A stretch of 64,000 bases of DNA, taken from positions 1 through 64,000 of the forward strand of contig JBLZWL010000056.1 of the NCBI GenBank assembly GCA_049194865.1, given 5' to 3'. A program made the position numbers and the translations under genes. The notes under the pieces were generated by a model, which was not told where the DNA came from, did not search any database, and saw only the letters and a list, made by a program, of their open reading frames with translations. Of the stretch, positions 52,107 to 61,196 are shown piece by piece. Numbering within the stretch: the stretch's first letter is position 1; every line of letters begins with the position of its first letter. The stretch is from Myxococcus terminator_A (GTDB lineage: Bacteria > Myxococcota > Myxococcia > Myxococcales > Myxococcaceae).

Positions 52107-55100
52107 TCAGTCCCAGCCTCGCAGCTGCACGCGCACCCTTCGCACGAGCAGGTCCCACTCCTGGCGCTTCAGGGTCGCCAGGACACGGCCGCCGATGACG
52201 GTGAGGCCGGTGAGCGTCATCACCAGGAAGCCGATGCGGTGGTCCCTCAGGCCCGCGTCGAGCAGGTTGGCCACCACGTCCAGCGTGAGGAACAGCGTGC
52301 CCAGCGCGAGATACGCGCGAATCTGCAGCGCCATCCCCAGCGCGACGCCCAGCAGGCAGACGCCGCCGAAGATGAGCGCATAGGTGCCGTCTGGTGACTC
52401 GCCCACCCGCATCGCCAGCTTCGCCGCCGCGGGCACGTACAGCAGCAGGCCGCCGAGAATCCGCACCGTGTTGCGCGCCGCATGCGGCAGGCTCCCCGTG
52501 AAGAGCTGCCCCAGCATCAACAGCAGCAGGCCCAGCGGCGCCAGGTAGATTTCCAGCCCCTCCAGCCCGAAGGCCAGCGCGGCGATGAGTAGCGCCAGGT
52601 TGCACGCCGCCGCCGCGAACGCGCCGAACATCCGGCTCCGCTCCACCGCGCCCAGCGCCGCGTACAGGAGCCCGGAGCCACCCGCGAGCAACGCCGCCTC
52701 CTGCGTCGCCTCGCCCGGCAACACGAGCGCCATTCCAATGGGCAACAGCGCCGCGAAGCGCCGCGTCGCCGCCTCCACCGGACGCACTCCCGCCCGTCGC
52801 GCCATCACCGTCACGCCGACGAGCGTGAAGCCCAGCGCCAGCGCGAAGAGGGCGTCATGCTCGGCTCGCAGGCCGGGCGCATACAGGCTGCGCACCAGCG
52901 CGTAGACGCCCACCACCGCGAGCTGCACGAAGTAGACGTGCCGCCCCGTGTGCTCCACCCAGGCGCAGTGCAGCGCCACCAGCACCGCCAGCCCGATGGC
53001 GGCGATGGCCGTCGTCAGCGACTCCTGGGGCGCGTTGCCGCTCACGGCCAGCGCGGCGAGCATCACCCCGGTCGCCACCAGCCACGCGTCCCGCCCCCAC
53101 GTCATCCCCACCGCGATATCTGGCCGCCGCTCGCGCGTCCACCGCTGCGCGGTCTGCAGGGCCACCACGGCCCCGGCGGACGCCAGGGCCAGCACCGCGC
53201 CGTGGACGATGAAGAGGTCCCCATAGCGCAGCCAGGGGCCGCTGAGGCTCGCGCGAATCGTGAACCCGGCCATGAACGAGGCCAGGACGGCGCTGCCCGC
53301 CACCCAGGTTCCCGCTGACGCCATGAGCGAGGCGAAGGCGCCCTTCCACCGGAACGCCGCCACCAGCAGCGAGGCCGCGATGAGCACCAGCGTCACCGGC
53401 AGGGCCGGCGACACCATCCAGGAGCCGCCCAGCCCGATGAACATCTCCCCGAGCAGGTTGAGCGCCGCGAGCGTCGACGACGTCGTGCCGTTCACCGCCA
53501 GCGCGTACACCGTCCCGACGATGAGATAGACGGCCATCGCCTGCTGGATGCGGACGCGCGTGGCGCCTTCGGACAGGCCGCGCTTGTGCGCAATCCACGG
53601 GCCCACCGTCACCACCGCGAGTCCCACCAGCGCGAGCACGGGGCCCGGCCACGCCTCGAAGATGTCCACCTGGTGCGCCAGCGCGTGCACCAGCAGGAGG
53701 ATGCTCGCGCCCAGCACGCCGCGCCCCTGTGCTCGGGCTCCACCGACGAACAGCACCACGCCCGTCGCGCAGACGAGCCCCGCCGCCGTGAGCCCAGGCT
53801 GGAAGAGCGCCGCGAGCCCCACCACCCACACCGCCGTGACGGAGCGACGGTGCAGCAGGTGCCGGAACTGTTCGGGCAGTCCCCGGACCGAGGCCACGGC
53901 ATACGCGAGCCCCGCGGCGGCGATGCCCGCGAAGGCCCGCTGCCACAGGAGGAACACGGTGTCGCCGGGCGCGAGCCAAGCCGCTTCACTGAGCCAGTGA
54001 TAGCCCTCGGCGCCCACGCGCACCCACTGCCCATCGGGCGGCGCCAGCGAGACGAGAGACGGGCCGAGCAGCGACTGCCTCGCGGCCCAGAGCGCCGCGC
54101 CGGGCAGTCCCAGGTACAGCCCCAGGCTCGCCAGCGGCACCGCGCGGAACGAAGCGGCGAGCAGCAGCACCAGCACCGCCGCGCCCAGCACCAGCAGCGG
54201 AGGGGTGATTCCCAGCGCGTGTGACGGGGACGGCAGGCCAACCAGGACGGCGCCCTTCAGCAGGACGGCCGCCAGCGCCGCCACTCCCACGTGGGGCACC
54301 GCGTGGTACAGCGGGCCGTGACTGGGGCGCTCCAACCACTTCGCCAGCCACGGGCCGAAGCGCCTCGTCGCCAGCGAGACACCCCAGAGCGCGATGCCGA
54401 TGAGCGGGAGCCGCAGCGCCACGACATCCGGCGGCAAGGGGCGGCCCGCGCGATTGATGACCGCAGTCAGCGCGATGAACCCGCCCATCGCCGCGAGCGT
54501 CACCACCGAGCCTCGCAGCTCCCAGTCCATGAAGCCGCGCGTCAGGAACGCCAGGAGCGCGGTCAGGACGAGCAGTCCGCCCGCGAGCAGGCACATGCCG
54601 CGCTCGGCATCGGTGGGGGAGGGGAGCCACTGGACCAGTGTGAGTGTCGCGATGACGGCCTGCACCAGCGCGGCCGTGGCGAAGCCATCCGTGAAGAGCG
54701 ACAGCCCGCGCGCACCGAGCGGCAACCGGACGAGGGCGAACACGCCCCGACCCCAGGAGTCGCGCTGCGAACTCGGGACCGCGGCGGGGTCGACGACGGG
54801 AGGACGCGGGCGCAGCGTCGCGAAGAGCGCGAAGCCGAGCGCCACGGACGCCGTGCCCAGCGCTGAACGCGCCGACGCGAAGTCGAAGACCGTGCCCAGC
54901 ACCTGGGACACGACGAGCGCCACGCCCGTGGCCGCGATGATGCTCACGATGCGAGTGCCGTCCCTGCGCGTTCGCAGCAACAGCGTCAGCGAGACGAGCG
55001 CAGTGGGAAGCGCGAGGAGGACACCGCCCGGCAACCCGACGGCGATGGACGTGAGCAGCTCCGGCGGCACGGGCGCGACGCCGATGGCCAGGAACACGCC

Positions 55101-57113
55101 CGCGGCGGCCATCACCAGGCACAGGTCATCCAGGGGCAACAGCGCGTCCTGGGGCACGGCCGGCCGGGCCCACGCGGCCTGCACGAGCCCCGCGACACCG
55201 TACAGCCCGCTCACGAGCGCGAAGACCGCGAGGCGACTCCAGTCGCCCGAGAGCCACGGCGTTCCGTCGACGAAGGCCAGGGCGCCGAAGAGCACGGCGA
55301 CTCCGCCCACGTAGTGCAGTCCTCGAAAGCGCCAGCCGCCAGAGACGTGCGCGGCCACGGCGATGGCCAGGCCCGTGAAGACCCGGGGCCACGGAGAGCC
55401 GTCGCCCTCCATTCGGGAAACGAGCGGCATCGACACACCCGCGCTGACGATGCTCCACGCCAGCAGCCGGATGCGCAGCATCCCCGAGTCGCTTCCGCGC
55501 GCCACGAGCATCAGCAGCGAGGCCGCCGCCGCGCCTCCGAACACCCACCAGCCCTGCTCGTCCGGCGACAGCGTCCGCGCGAGCAATGCTCCCGCGAGGA
55601 GCGTGGCCATGGCCCCGGGGTGCACCAGGGCGCGGCGTCGCGACTCCAGCAGGAAGAAGACTCCAGCGGCGAGCACCGGCGCGAGCGCCGACGCGCCATC
55701 GACCTGGAGGTCTCCATCGGTCCCCACCGAGAACGCGGTGATGGCTCCCGCGAGCGCGCCAGCGGCCAGCACCGCGTGCGCCACCGTCTCCAGCACCGCG
55801 CTCGCTCGGGGAAGGGCCTCGCGTGCGAAGTGCGTGGTCGCCGCCACCGCGATGACCGTGGCGATGGCCTGCGCCCAGAGCGTCATCCCCGCGAACAGCG
55901 CGCCGCCCGGCTCCAGGTCATCGAACCCCGAGGGCCCGCTCGACACGGCGAAGACCGCGAGCCAGAGCGCCCCGTACAGCGCCGCGCTCGCGCTGACGAG
56001 CAGCACGTTCGCGGACGTCTCCTTGCGCGAGCGCCACAGCGTTGCCCCGAGCGCAACCACGCCCGCGAAGGCGCAGAGCACGCGAAGCCACGGCGCCTCG
56101 TCGAGCCCCATCAGCGGCAGACCCGCGAGCAGCGACGGGAACAGCGCCAGCGCGAGCGACGTCGCCGAAGTCCCGTGCAGCAGCCTGCCCGCGGACCTCA
56201 GCGGCACCATCCCCAGCGCGGCGACTCCGAGCGCGACGGGAATGCCCAGCATCGGTGACAGCGCCACCAACGACGACAGCGCGATGAACGCCACGGGGAG
56301 CAGCGCCAGGCCGATGCCCGACAGGACGCGGCCCACGGGCGTCGAGCGGCGTGACAGGAACACGCCGAGCCCGATGAAGCCCGCGTGGTAACCCCACAGG
56401 GCCCCCGTCACGAGGAGCTGGCGCGGAACGCCACCCAGCGCGCGCCAGGCCTCGCGGACACCCATGAGCGAGCCGCCGAGCACCAGCACCGCGCCGAGGA
56501 ACCACCAGATGAAGTCGTTCAGCCGGGCCGTGTTCTCCTCGGGCTGCGCGTCGAGCGCGACGACGGCTTCCAGTCCACCGCCGAGCACACCCGACGCCTC
56601 GCGGGCGAAGAGGGACTGACCAGAGCCCAGCGCGGAGCCGAGGTCGTCCTCGCTCGCGTCCCGGTCGTGTCGGGAGCCGCGCGGCGCGCGTGCTACCTGC
56701 TCACGCTCCTCCTTCGCGGCCTCCTCCAGCGAGCGCGCGAGCGCCGCGCCCCAGCCGAAGAGACTCCAGCCTCCTCCTCGACGCGCCGAAGCGGCGACGC
56801 CATCCGCCCAGGCCTCCACGCGCGCGGCGGAGTCCAACGGCTGGGCGACGACCTCGGGCGCGTCGTGGCTCACGGCCTCGGAGGTCGGAGCGTCGAGCGG
56901 CACCGCTATCGCGTTGAGGGACTGTTCGAGCCGGAGCGCCGTCGCCTCATCGAGGAGTGCGTCGGAGCGCCAGTCCTGGATGCGTCGCCAGAGCGTCTTC
57001 GTGACGAGTGCATCGAAGTGCGGCTCGGTGACGGGCAGCAGGGTGGCGCCGCACTCCAGACATACGCCCCCCGATGCCGTGTCGCGAAACCGCGCGCAGA
57101 CTTGGCAGATCAT
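52107..57113 (-). CDS. Giant polytopic membrane protein with N-terminal zinc ribbon
   Basis: A 1668-residue protein. The N-terminus is a small zinc ribbon (C3, C6, C18, C21), then a soluble linker of about 180 residues, then a run of hydrophobic helices continuing to near the C-terminus; I estimate more than 40 transmembrane segments rich in Leu, Ala, Val and Gly. This recalls DUF2339/DUF2157-like bacterial membrane proteins, but larger. No catalytic motif is visible. The start ATG is immediately preceded by a TATGCT box six bases away and no SD, so it may be leaderless. Its 3' end lies 18 bases from the convergent kinase gene. Function unknown. Confidence 0.78.
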   Translation of the reverse strand: MICQVCARFRDTASGGVCLECGATLLPVTEPHFDALVTKTLWRRIQDWRSDALLDEATALRLEQSLNAIAVPLDAPTSEAVSHDAPEVVAQPLDSAARVEAWADGVAASARRGGGWSLFGWGAALARSLEEAAKEEREQVARAPRGSRHDRDASEDDLGSALGSGQSLFAREASGVLGGGLEAVVALDAQPEENTARLNDFIWWFLGAVLVLGGSLMGVREAWRALGGVPRQLLVTGALWGYHAGFIGLGVFLSRRSTPVGRVLSGIGLALLPVAFIALSSLVALSPMLGIPVALGVAALGMVPLRSAGRLLHGTSATSLALALFPSLLAGLPLMGLDEAPWLRVLCAFAGVVALGATLWRSRKETSANVLLVSASAALYGALWLAVFAVSSGPSGFDDLEPGGALFAGMTLWAQAIATVIAVAATTHFAREALPRASAVLETVAHAVLAAGALAGAITAFSVGTDGDLQVDGASALAPVLAAGVFFLLESRRRALVHPGAMATLLAGALLARTLSPDEQGWWVFGGAAAASLLMLVARGSDSGMLRIRLLAWSIVSAGVSMPLVSRMEGDGSPWPRVFTGLAIAVAAHVSGGWRFRGLHYVGGVAVLFGALAFVDGTPWLSGDWSRLAVFALVSGLYGVAGLVQAAWARPAVPQDALLPLDDLCLVMAAAGVFLAIGVAPVPPELLTSIAVGLPGGVLLALPTALVSLTLLLRTRRDGTRIVSIIAATGVALVVSQVLGTVFDFASARSALGTASVALGFALFATLRPRPPVVDPAAVPSSQRDSWGRGVFALVRLPLGARGLSLFTDGFATAALVQAVIATLTLVQWLPSPTDAERGMCLLAGGLLVLTALLAFLTRGFMDWELRGSVVTLAAMGGFIALTAVINRAGRPLPPDVVALRLPLIGIALWGVSLATRRFGPWLAKWLERPSHGPLYHAVPHVGVAALAAVLLKGAVLVGLPSPSHALGITPPLLVLGAAVLVLLLAASFRAVPLASLGLYLGLPGAALWAARQSLLGPSLVSLAPPDGQWVRVGAEGYHWLSEAAWLAPGDTVFLLWQRAFAGIAAAGLAYAVASVRGLPEQFRHLLHRRSVTAVWVVGLAALFQPGLTAAGLVCATGVVLFVGGARAQGRGVLGASILLLVHALAHQVDIFEAWPGPVLALVGLAVVTVGPWIAHKRGLSEGATRVRIQQAMAVYLIVGTVYALAVNGTTSSTLAALNLLGEMFIGLGGSWMVSPALPVTLVLIAASLLVAAFRWKGAFASLMASAGTWVAGSAVLASFMAGFTIRASLSGPWLRYGDLFIVHGAVLALASAGAVVALQTAQRWTRERRPDIAVGMTWGRDAWLVATGVMLAALAVSGNAPQESLTTAIAAIGLAVLVALHCAWVEHTGRHVYFVQLAVVGVYALVRSLYAPGLRAEHDALFALALGFTLVGVTVMARRAGVRPVEAATRRFAALLPIGMALVLPGEATQEAALLAGGSGLLYAALGAVERSRMFGAFAAAACNLALLIAALAFGLEGLEIYLAPLGLLLLMLGQLFTGSLPHAARNTVRILGGLLLYVPAAAKLAMRVGESPDGTYALIFGGVCLLGVALGMALQIRAYLALGTLFLTLDVVANLLDAGLRDHRIGFLVMTLTGLTVIGGRVLATLKRQEWDLLVRRVRVQLRGWD

Positions 57114-57119
57114 CCGCGC

Positions 57120-57125
57120 AGCATA
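57120..57125 (-). promoter_or_regulatory. -10-like box of the giant membrane protein gene
   Basis: On the minus strand TATGCT ends six bases before the ATG at 57113, the same arrangement as at the metallophosphatase, thioredoxin and VWA genes. Confidence 0.4.
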
Positions 57126-57273
57126 GCCTCACTCTCCCCACGCCCGCCTTGAGTCCACTTCACCCCCCGCGCGACGAGCCCTGGCTTCGAGGCTCGTCGT
57201 CCCACGCCAGGGCTTGCTCACTTGCTTTCCCGGGGATGCGAGACTTGTTTCACCCAGAGAGGGGCCGGGTTTC

Positions 57274-58437
57274 TCAGTCCCTCATGTAATGGCAGGTGTA
57301 GCCGCCCGGATTCTTCACCAGGTAGTCCTGGTGATAGCCCTCGGCGGGGGTGAACTCGCCTGCCTGGACGACCTGGGTGACGACGGGCTTCTTCCACTTT
57401 CCAGCGGCGTTGACGCGGGCCTTCACCTCCTCGGCGACGCGGCGCTGCTCGTCGGACAGCACGAAGATGGCGGAGCGATACTGCGTGCCCACGTCATTGC
57501 CCTGGCGGTTGAGCGTCGTCGGGTCATGCATGCGGAAGAACCAGTCCTCCAGCAGCGTCGCGAAGCTCAGCACCTTCGGGTCGAACACGACGCGCACCGA
57601 CTCCGCGTGCCCCGTCCGTCCCGAGCTCACGTCTTGATACGTGGGCTTCTCCAGGCCTCCGCCCGTGTAGCCGACGTCCGTCTGGAGCACGCCCGGAATC
57701 TTGCGGAGCAGGTCCTCCATGCCCCAGAAGCAGCCTCCCGCGAGCAGCGCCGTCTCGGTGACACCCGACGCGGCGAGCGCCTTGCCCACGTCCACCTTCG
57801 CGGGCGTCGCGCTCGCGGGCTTGCGGCCGAACAGCGTCAGCCACTCGCCGTATCCCTGCTTCTCCAACTCATTCACCGGCACGAAGCGCAGCGACGCGGA
57901 GTTGATGCAGTAGCGCTGCCCCGTGGGCTGCGGCCCGTCGTCGAACAGGTGGCCCAGGTGGGAGTCTCCCGCCTTCGAGCGGACCTCGACGCGCGCCATG
58001 CCCAGGCTCGAGTCGCGCTTCTCCACCACGTGCGCGGACTCCACCGGGCGCGTGAAGCTGGGCCAGCCGGTGCCGGAGTCGAACTTGTCCTTGGACGAGA
58101 ACAGCGGCTCGCCCGTGACGACGTCGACGTAGAGCCCGTCCTCGTGGTGGTTCCAGTACGCGTTGCGGAACGGAGGCTCGGTCGCCTCCCGCTGCGTCAC
58201 CTCGTACGCCATGGGAGACAGGGTGCGGCGCAGCTCCGCGTCCGAGGGCTTCTCGTAGCGGCGGGAATCTCCCGGGGCGGACCGAGTCCCTGCCTCGAGC
58301 GCGCCTCCCGGCGTGGCCGCGCTGCTCGCCTGCGTGCACGCCGCGAGCACCACGAAGGCCATTGATAACAACAGACGTCTGGACGCGCTCCACGAACGCG
58401 AGCGGGCGGAGCGTGAGCTGATGATGACGGACGACAT
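57274..58437 (-). CDS. msrAB: Lipoprotein methionine sulfoxide reductase MsrB-MsrA fusion
   Basis: A 387-residue protein with a lipoprotein signal (LAAC, C34). MsrB comes first: FDSGTGWPSF and catalytic C176 in RYCINSASLRF. MsrA follows with C235 in GGCFWGMEDLLRKI, then GYTGGG and GYHQDYL. Together they reduce both diastereomers of methionine sulfoxide in envelope proteins. The MsrB half lacks the two CxxC pairs that bind structural zinc (VDVV and SKAGDS at those places), so it is the zinc-free form. B-then-A order occurs in several bacteria. The signal places it in the periplasm or outer membrane. The start ATG has AGAGAGG eight bases upstream. Confidence 0.92.
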   Translation of the reverse strand: MSSVIISSRSARSRSWSASRRLLLSMAFVVLAACTQASSAATPGGALEAGTRSAPGDSRRYEKPSDAELRRTLSPMAYEVTQREATEPPFRNAYWNHHEDGLYVDVVTGEPLFSSKDKFDSGTGWPSFTRPVESAHVVEKRDSSLGMARVEVRSKAGDSHLGHLFDDGPQPTGQRYCINSASLRFVPVNELEKQGYGEWLTLFGRKPASATPAKVDVGKALAASGVTETALLAGGCFWGMEDLLRKIPGVLQTDVGYTGGGLEKPTYQDVSSGRTGHAESVRVVFDPKVLSFATLLEDWFFRMHDPTTLNRQGNDVGTQYRSAIFVLSDEQRRVAEEVKARVNAAGKWKKPVVTQVVQAGEFTPAEGYHQDYLVKNPGGYTCHYMRD

Positions 58438-58599
58438 GGCTGGAGCCTCTCTCCGGACACACCCGACGCGCGGGGGTTCTGCTTCCCTTACGCGCGAGGC
58501 CCGAAGTCGGTTTCAGCCAAGGCCCAGGTACCCCGGGAAGCCAGCGGACGACCAGGCCGCCGGTTCACGCCAGCGGCCCGGGTGCGCGAGGCGCACGGC

Positions 58600-59493
58600 T
58601 CAGCCCTTGTTCTCGCCCTCGTCGTCCAGCTCGCGGCTGAACTCCTCGCCGCTGAGCAGCCCCTTGCGCGCCATGATGCGCATCAGCGCCCAGAACTTGC
58701 GCTCCAGCTCCTCGATGCGGTCCGGGTCCTCGCGGGCCTGCCCGAAGAGATAGTCCAGGTCATCGAGCACCCCGCCAGCCGCGGGGGGCTTCGGCTTCGC
58801 CGTGGCCTGCTCGCGCTTCTGCTTGCGCTGCTCCTCCCGCGTGCGGATCAGCTCCGCCAGCGAGGTTCGCTGGGTCGTCTCACCAGGGGGCAGCTCCTCG
58901 CCGACGATGACCTCGTCCTCGTCTTCGTCCGCACCCGCGTCGCCCGGCGGAGGCTGGGTCGAAGGCGCGGGCTTCGCGGGCACGGCGGCGGGCCGCGCGC
59001 GGGCCGTCGGAGCGGCGGGCCTGGCGCTCGCCCCACTCGCGGGTGCGACGGGGACCTTGTGGTAGTAGCGCAGGATGGCGCCCCGCACGGCGGACAACGC
59101 CGCCACGCGCACGCTCACCTTGAGTCCGGTGGTGAACTCAATCTCCTCCACCGCCGGCACGTTGAGTGGATCACTCATCGCGACGACGAGCTGACGACGT
59201 CCGCCCACGCTCTCCAGCGCGATGGGGAACAGGTCGTGCTGCTCGCAGAAGCGCGGGCGCAGCATGTGCACCGCGGCCCACTCGGGCGTCACCGCCTGCA
59301 GATCCACCTGCGGCATCCCGAGCGCCTGACTCAGCGCGCTCGAAAGCGTCGCCTCGGTGATCGCTCCCTGGGCGATGAGTGTCGCCCCCAACCGCTGCCC
59401 TGACTTCCGGTGGGCCGCGAGCCCCGCCTCGAGCTGGGCGACGCTGATCGCCCGCTGCTCCAGCAGCAGCTCGCCAATGCGCTTCCTCGCCAT
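58600..59493 (-). CDS. Stand-alone MshEN (T2SSE_N)-like protein, possible c-di-GMP effector
   Basis: A 297-residue protein. The N-terminus fits the MshEN layout of two 24-residue motifs separated by five: residues 5-28 start RIGELLLEQ and 34-57 start RLGATLIAQG, with matching hydrophobic and Leu positions. A T2SSE_N-like alpha/beta domain follows (GMPQVDLQAVTPEWAAVHMLRPRFC ... VVAMSDPLNVPAVEEIEFTTG). MshEN domains in some ATPases bind c-di-GMP. Here the first copy has Arg (R14) where Gly is usual, and both lack the final Gln, so binding is uncertain. There is no ATPase; the last 140 residues are Pro/Ala and then charged helices. The gene is divergent from aglR. Confidence 0.78.
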   Translation of the reverse strand: MARKRIGELLLEQRAISVAQLEAGLAAHRKSGQRLGATLIAQGAITEATLSSALSQALGMPQVDLQAVTPEWAAVHMLRPRFCEQHDLFPIALESVGGRRQLVVAMSDPLNVPAVEEIEFTTGLKVSVRVAALSAVRGAILRYYHKVPVAPASGASARPAAPTARARPAAVPAKPAPSTQPPPGDAGADEDEDEVIVGEELPPGETTQRTSLAELIRTREEQRKQKREQATAKPKPPAAGGVLDDLDYLFGQAREDPDRIEELERKFWALMRIMARKGLLSGEEFSRELDDEGENKG

Positions 59494-59813
59494 GCGCCGG
59501 CATTAGCATGCGTTCCCTGGGCTCGGAAGCGCGCGCTGACACAACGGCTCGTTCTTGGGAAGCCCCCCAGAAGGCCCGCACTGCTGCCTGGAGTCCATGC
59601 TGGCAAGGGGTACTCCAGCGCAAAATTCCTGTGAGATTTCAGCACTTAACGCCAGGACCCCTGCCTTGACACCCCAGACAGCCATTCCTAAAGTCGGCAC
59701 CACCGTTTTCAACATCCATACCTGCCGCCCATCTCTGGGGCGCACGCCCGGGGGGGCGACAGGTTCTGGAAGGTCCGGACCGCCGGGCCAAGCTGCCGTG
59801 GAGGCAAGACGCG
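59494..59813. other. 320-base divergent region between the MshEN-like gene and aglR
   Basis: It holds a near-consensus promoter for aglRQS at 59666-59694 and a G/C-rich stretch (59731-59760) in the leader with runs of C and G that could fold. No gene is seen in it. The AT-richer block 59615-59710 is the clearest promoter region of the window. Confidence 0.6.
59666..59694 (+). promoter_or_regulatory. Sigma-70-type promoter of aglRQS
   Basis: TTGACA (59666-59671), a 17-base spacer and TAAAGT (59689-59694): a perfect -35, near-perfect -10 and ideal spacing. Predicted start near 59701, leaving a leader of about 110 bases. Confidence 0.8.
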
Positions 59814-60554
59814 ATGAACCTGGGTTTTTTGACGAATCTGGCCGTGCTCGCCAACGCGGGTGGTCCCGAGCGTGGCTTCTTCGAAGAGATTGCCAGGCGC
59901 TGGGAGGCTGGTCAGTGGGGCATGTATCCCATCGCGGCCTGTCTCGTGGTGGCCCTGTCCATCATGGTCGAGCGGACCATCGTTCTCTTCGGCAAGGCGT
60001 CCATCAACAAGGAAGCCTTCCTCCGTGGACTGAAGAAGCACATCTACGCGGGTGACCTGGACAAGGCCATCAACTACGTGGCGGGCCAGAAGGCGACGCC
60101 GCTGACGAGCGTCATCAAGGCCGGTCTGATGAACGTCCCCAAGGGCCAGGACGAAGTGCAGGCGGCGCTGGACGAGGCCACCCTGCGCGAGACGCCTCGC
60201 CTGGAGGCCCGCAGCGGCTACCTGGCGATGCTCGGCAACGCGGCGATGCTCGCCGGTCTGCTCGGCACCGTGTCGGGTCTCATCTCCTGCTTCGAGGCCG
60301 TGGCGAACGTGAACCCGGCCGACAAGGCGACCATTCTCGCCAACGGTATCTCCGAAGCCATGAACTGCACGGGCTTCGGGCTGGTGACGGCCATTCCGTG
60401 CCTCATCGCCTTCTCCGTGCTGATGGGCCGCACCCAGGGGCTGATCAACGACATCAACGAGACCAGCGTCTCCGTGCTGAACCTCATCGTGGCGAACAAG
60501 GACAAGTTCAAGAACCTGAATGTCCCCGCCGCTCGGGACCACCACGACGACTGA
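59814..60554 (+). CDS. aglR: MotA/TolQ/ExbB-family proton channel, AglR-like
   Basis: A 246-residue inner-membrane protein with three predicted transmembrane segments (MYPIAACLVVALSIMVERTIVLF; YLAMLGNAAMLAGLLGTVSGLISCF; GFGLVTAIPCLIAFSVLMG) and the ExbB/TolQ signature around GLLGTVSGLISCFEAVANVNPADKATILANGISEAM (read in parts). Family knowledge: with two ExbD-like partners it forms a proton-driven stator. Myxococcus uses AglR-AglQ-AglS to power gliding motility, and one ExbB plus two ExbD genes in this order matches. The SD GGAGG is nine bases upstream. First gene after a consensus promoter. The agl assignment rests on gene order and organism; a Tol or Exb paralogue is the alternative. Confidence 0.8.
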   Translation: MNLGFLTNLAVLANAGGPERGFFEEIARRWEAGQWGMYPIAACLVVALSIMVERTIVLFGKASINKEAFLRGLKKHIYAGDLDKAINYVAGQKATPLTSVIKAGLMNVPKGQDEVQAALDEATLRETPRLEARSGYLAMLGNAAMLAGLLGTVSGLISCFEAVANVNPADKATILANGISEAMNCTGFGLVTAIPCLIAFSVLMGRTQGLINDINETSVSVLNLIVANKDKFKNLNVPAARDHHDD

Positions 60555-60583
60555 ATCGGGCTCCCGTAGGGAACCCGGAACCC

Positions 60584-60630
60584 GGGCGCGCTGTCCTGTC
60601 CCCACATAGCGTGGGGGCAACGGCGCGCCC
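60584..60630 (+). promoter_or_regulatory. Nested stem-loop between aglR and aglQ
   Basis: Outer stem GGGCGCGC / GCGCGCCC encloses an inner stem CCCCAC / GTGGGG with loop ATAGC. It ends 52 bases before the aglQ start. Without a T-run it is more likely an RNA-stability or attenuation element than a terminator. Confidence 0.6.
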
Positions 60631-60682
60631 CTTTCAGTCTCTTGCCGCGCTTCACCGCGCGGGGCCGTAGGAGGACAACGCC

Positions 60683-61171
60683 ATGGCCGGCGGAATGGAC
60701 ACAGGAGGTGGTGGGAAAGGCGGCAAGAAGTCGCTCGATGCTCCCATCAACCTGACCGCATTCATCGATCTGATGGCAGTGACCATCAGCTTCCTCATCA
60801 TGACGGCGGTCTGGACGCAGATTGGCCGTCTCCAGGTTTCCCAGGCGGGAGGTCCCTCCACGGAGGAGGAGCAGCCGCCGACGGAGACCAAGACGGTGCA
60901 GCTGACCCTGCTCATCACCCCGTCGGAGCTGCGGCTCTCGGCGGACCAGAGCACGTTCGACCCCATCCCCCTCACCAAGGACGGCAAGGGCAAGACGGAC
61001 CTGTCCAAGCTGGTGGCGCGCTTCAAGGAGTTGAAGGCGCAGCTTCCGGACCAGACAGCCATCACCCTGCAGCCCGAAGACAAGGTCCGCTACGAGGACC
61101 TGGTCCGCATCATCGACGAGTGCATCGGCTCTGGGTTGCCCCAGGTGTCGGTGTCCGCGGCGATGGGCTAG
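60683..61171 (+). CDS. aglQ: ExbD/TolR-family stator protein, AglQ-like
   Basis: A 162-residue protein with a Gly/Lys-rich cytoplasmic N-terminus and one transmembrane helix (FIDLMAVTISFLIMTAVW) carrying the conserved aspartate D29, which accepts the proton in this family; the periplasmic domain is a short alpha/beta fold (VQLTLLITPSELRL ... VRIIDECIGSGLPQVSVSAAMG). In M. xanthus a TM-helix aspartate of AglQ (around position 28 as I recall) is essential for gliding. SD GGAGGACAACGCC precedes the ATG. Lies between aglR and a second ExbD gene 25 bases downstream. Confidence 0.8.
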   Translation: MAGGMDTGGGGKGGKKSLDAPINLTAFIDLMAVTISFLIMTAVWTQIGRLQVSQAGGPSTEEEQPPTETKTVQLTLLITPSELRLSADQSTFDPIPLTKDGKGKTDLSKLVARFKELKAQLPDQTAITLQPEDKVRYEDLVRIIDECIGSGLPQVSVSAAMG

Positions 61172-61196
61172 CCGAAGCACGGAGCCACACCCAGTC

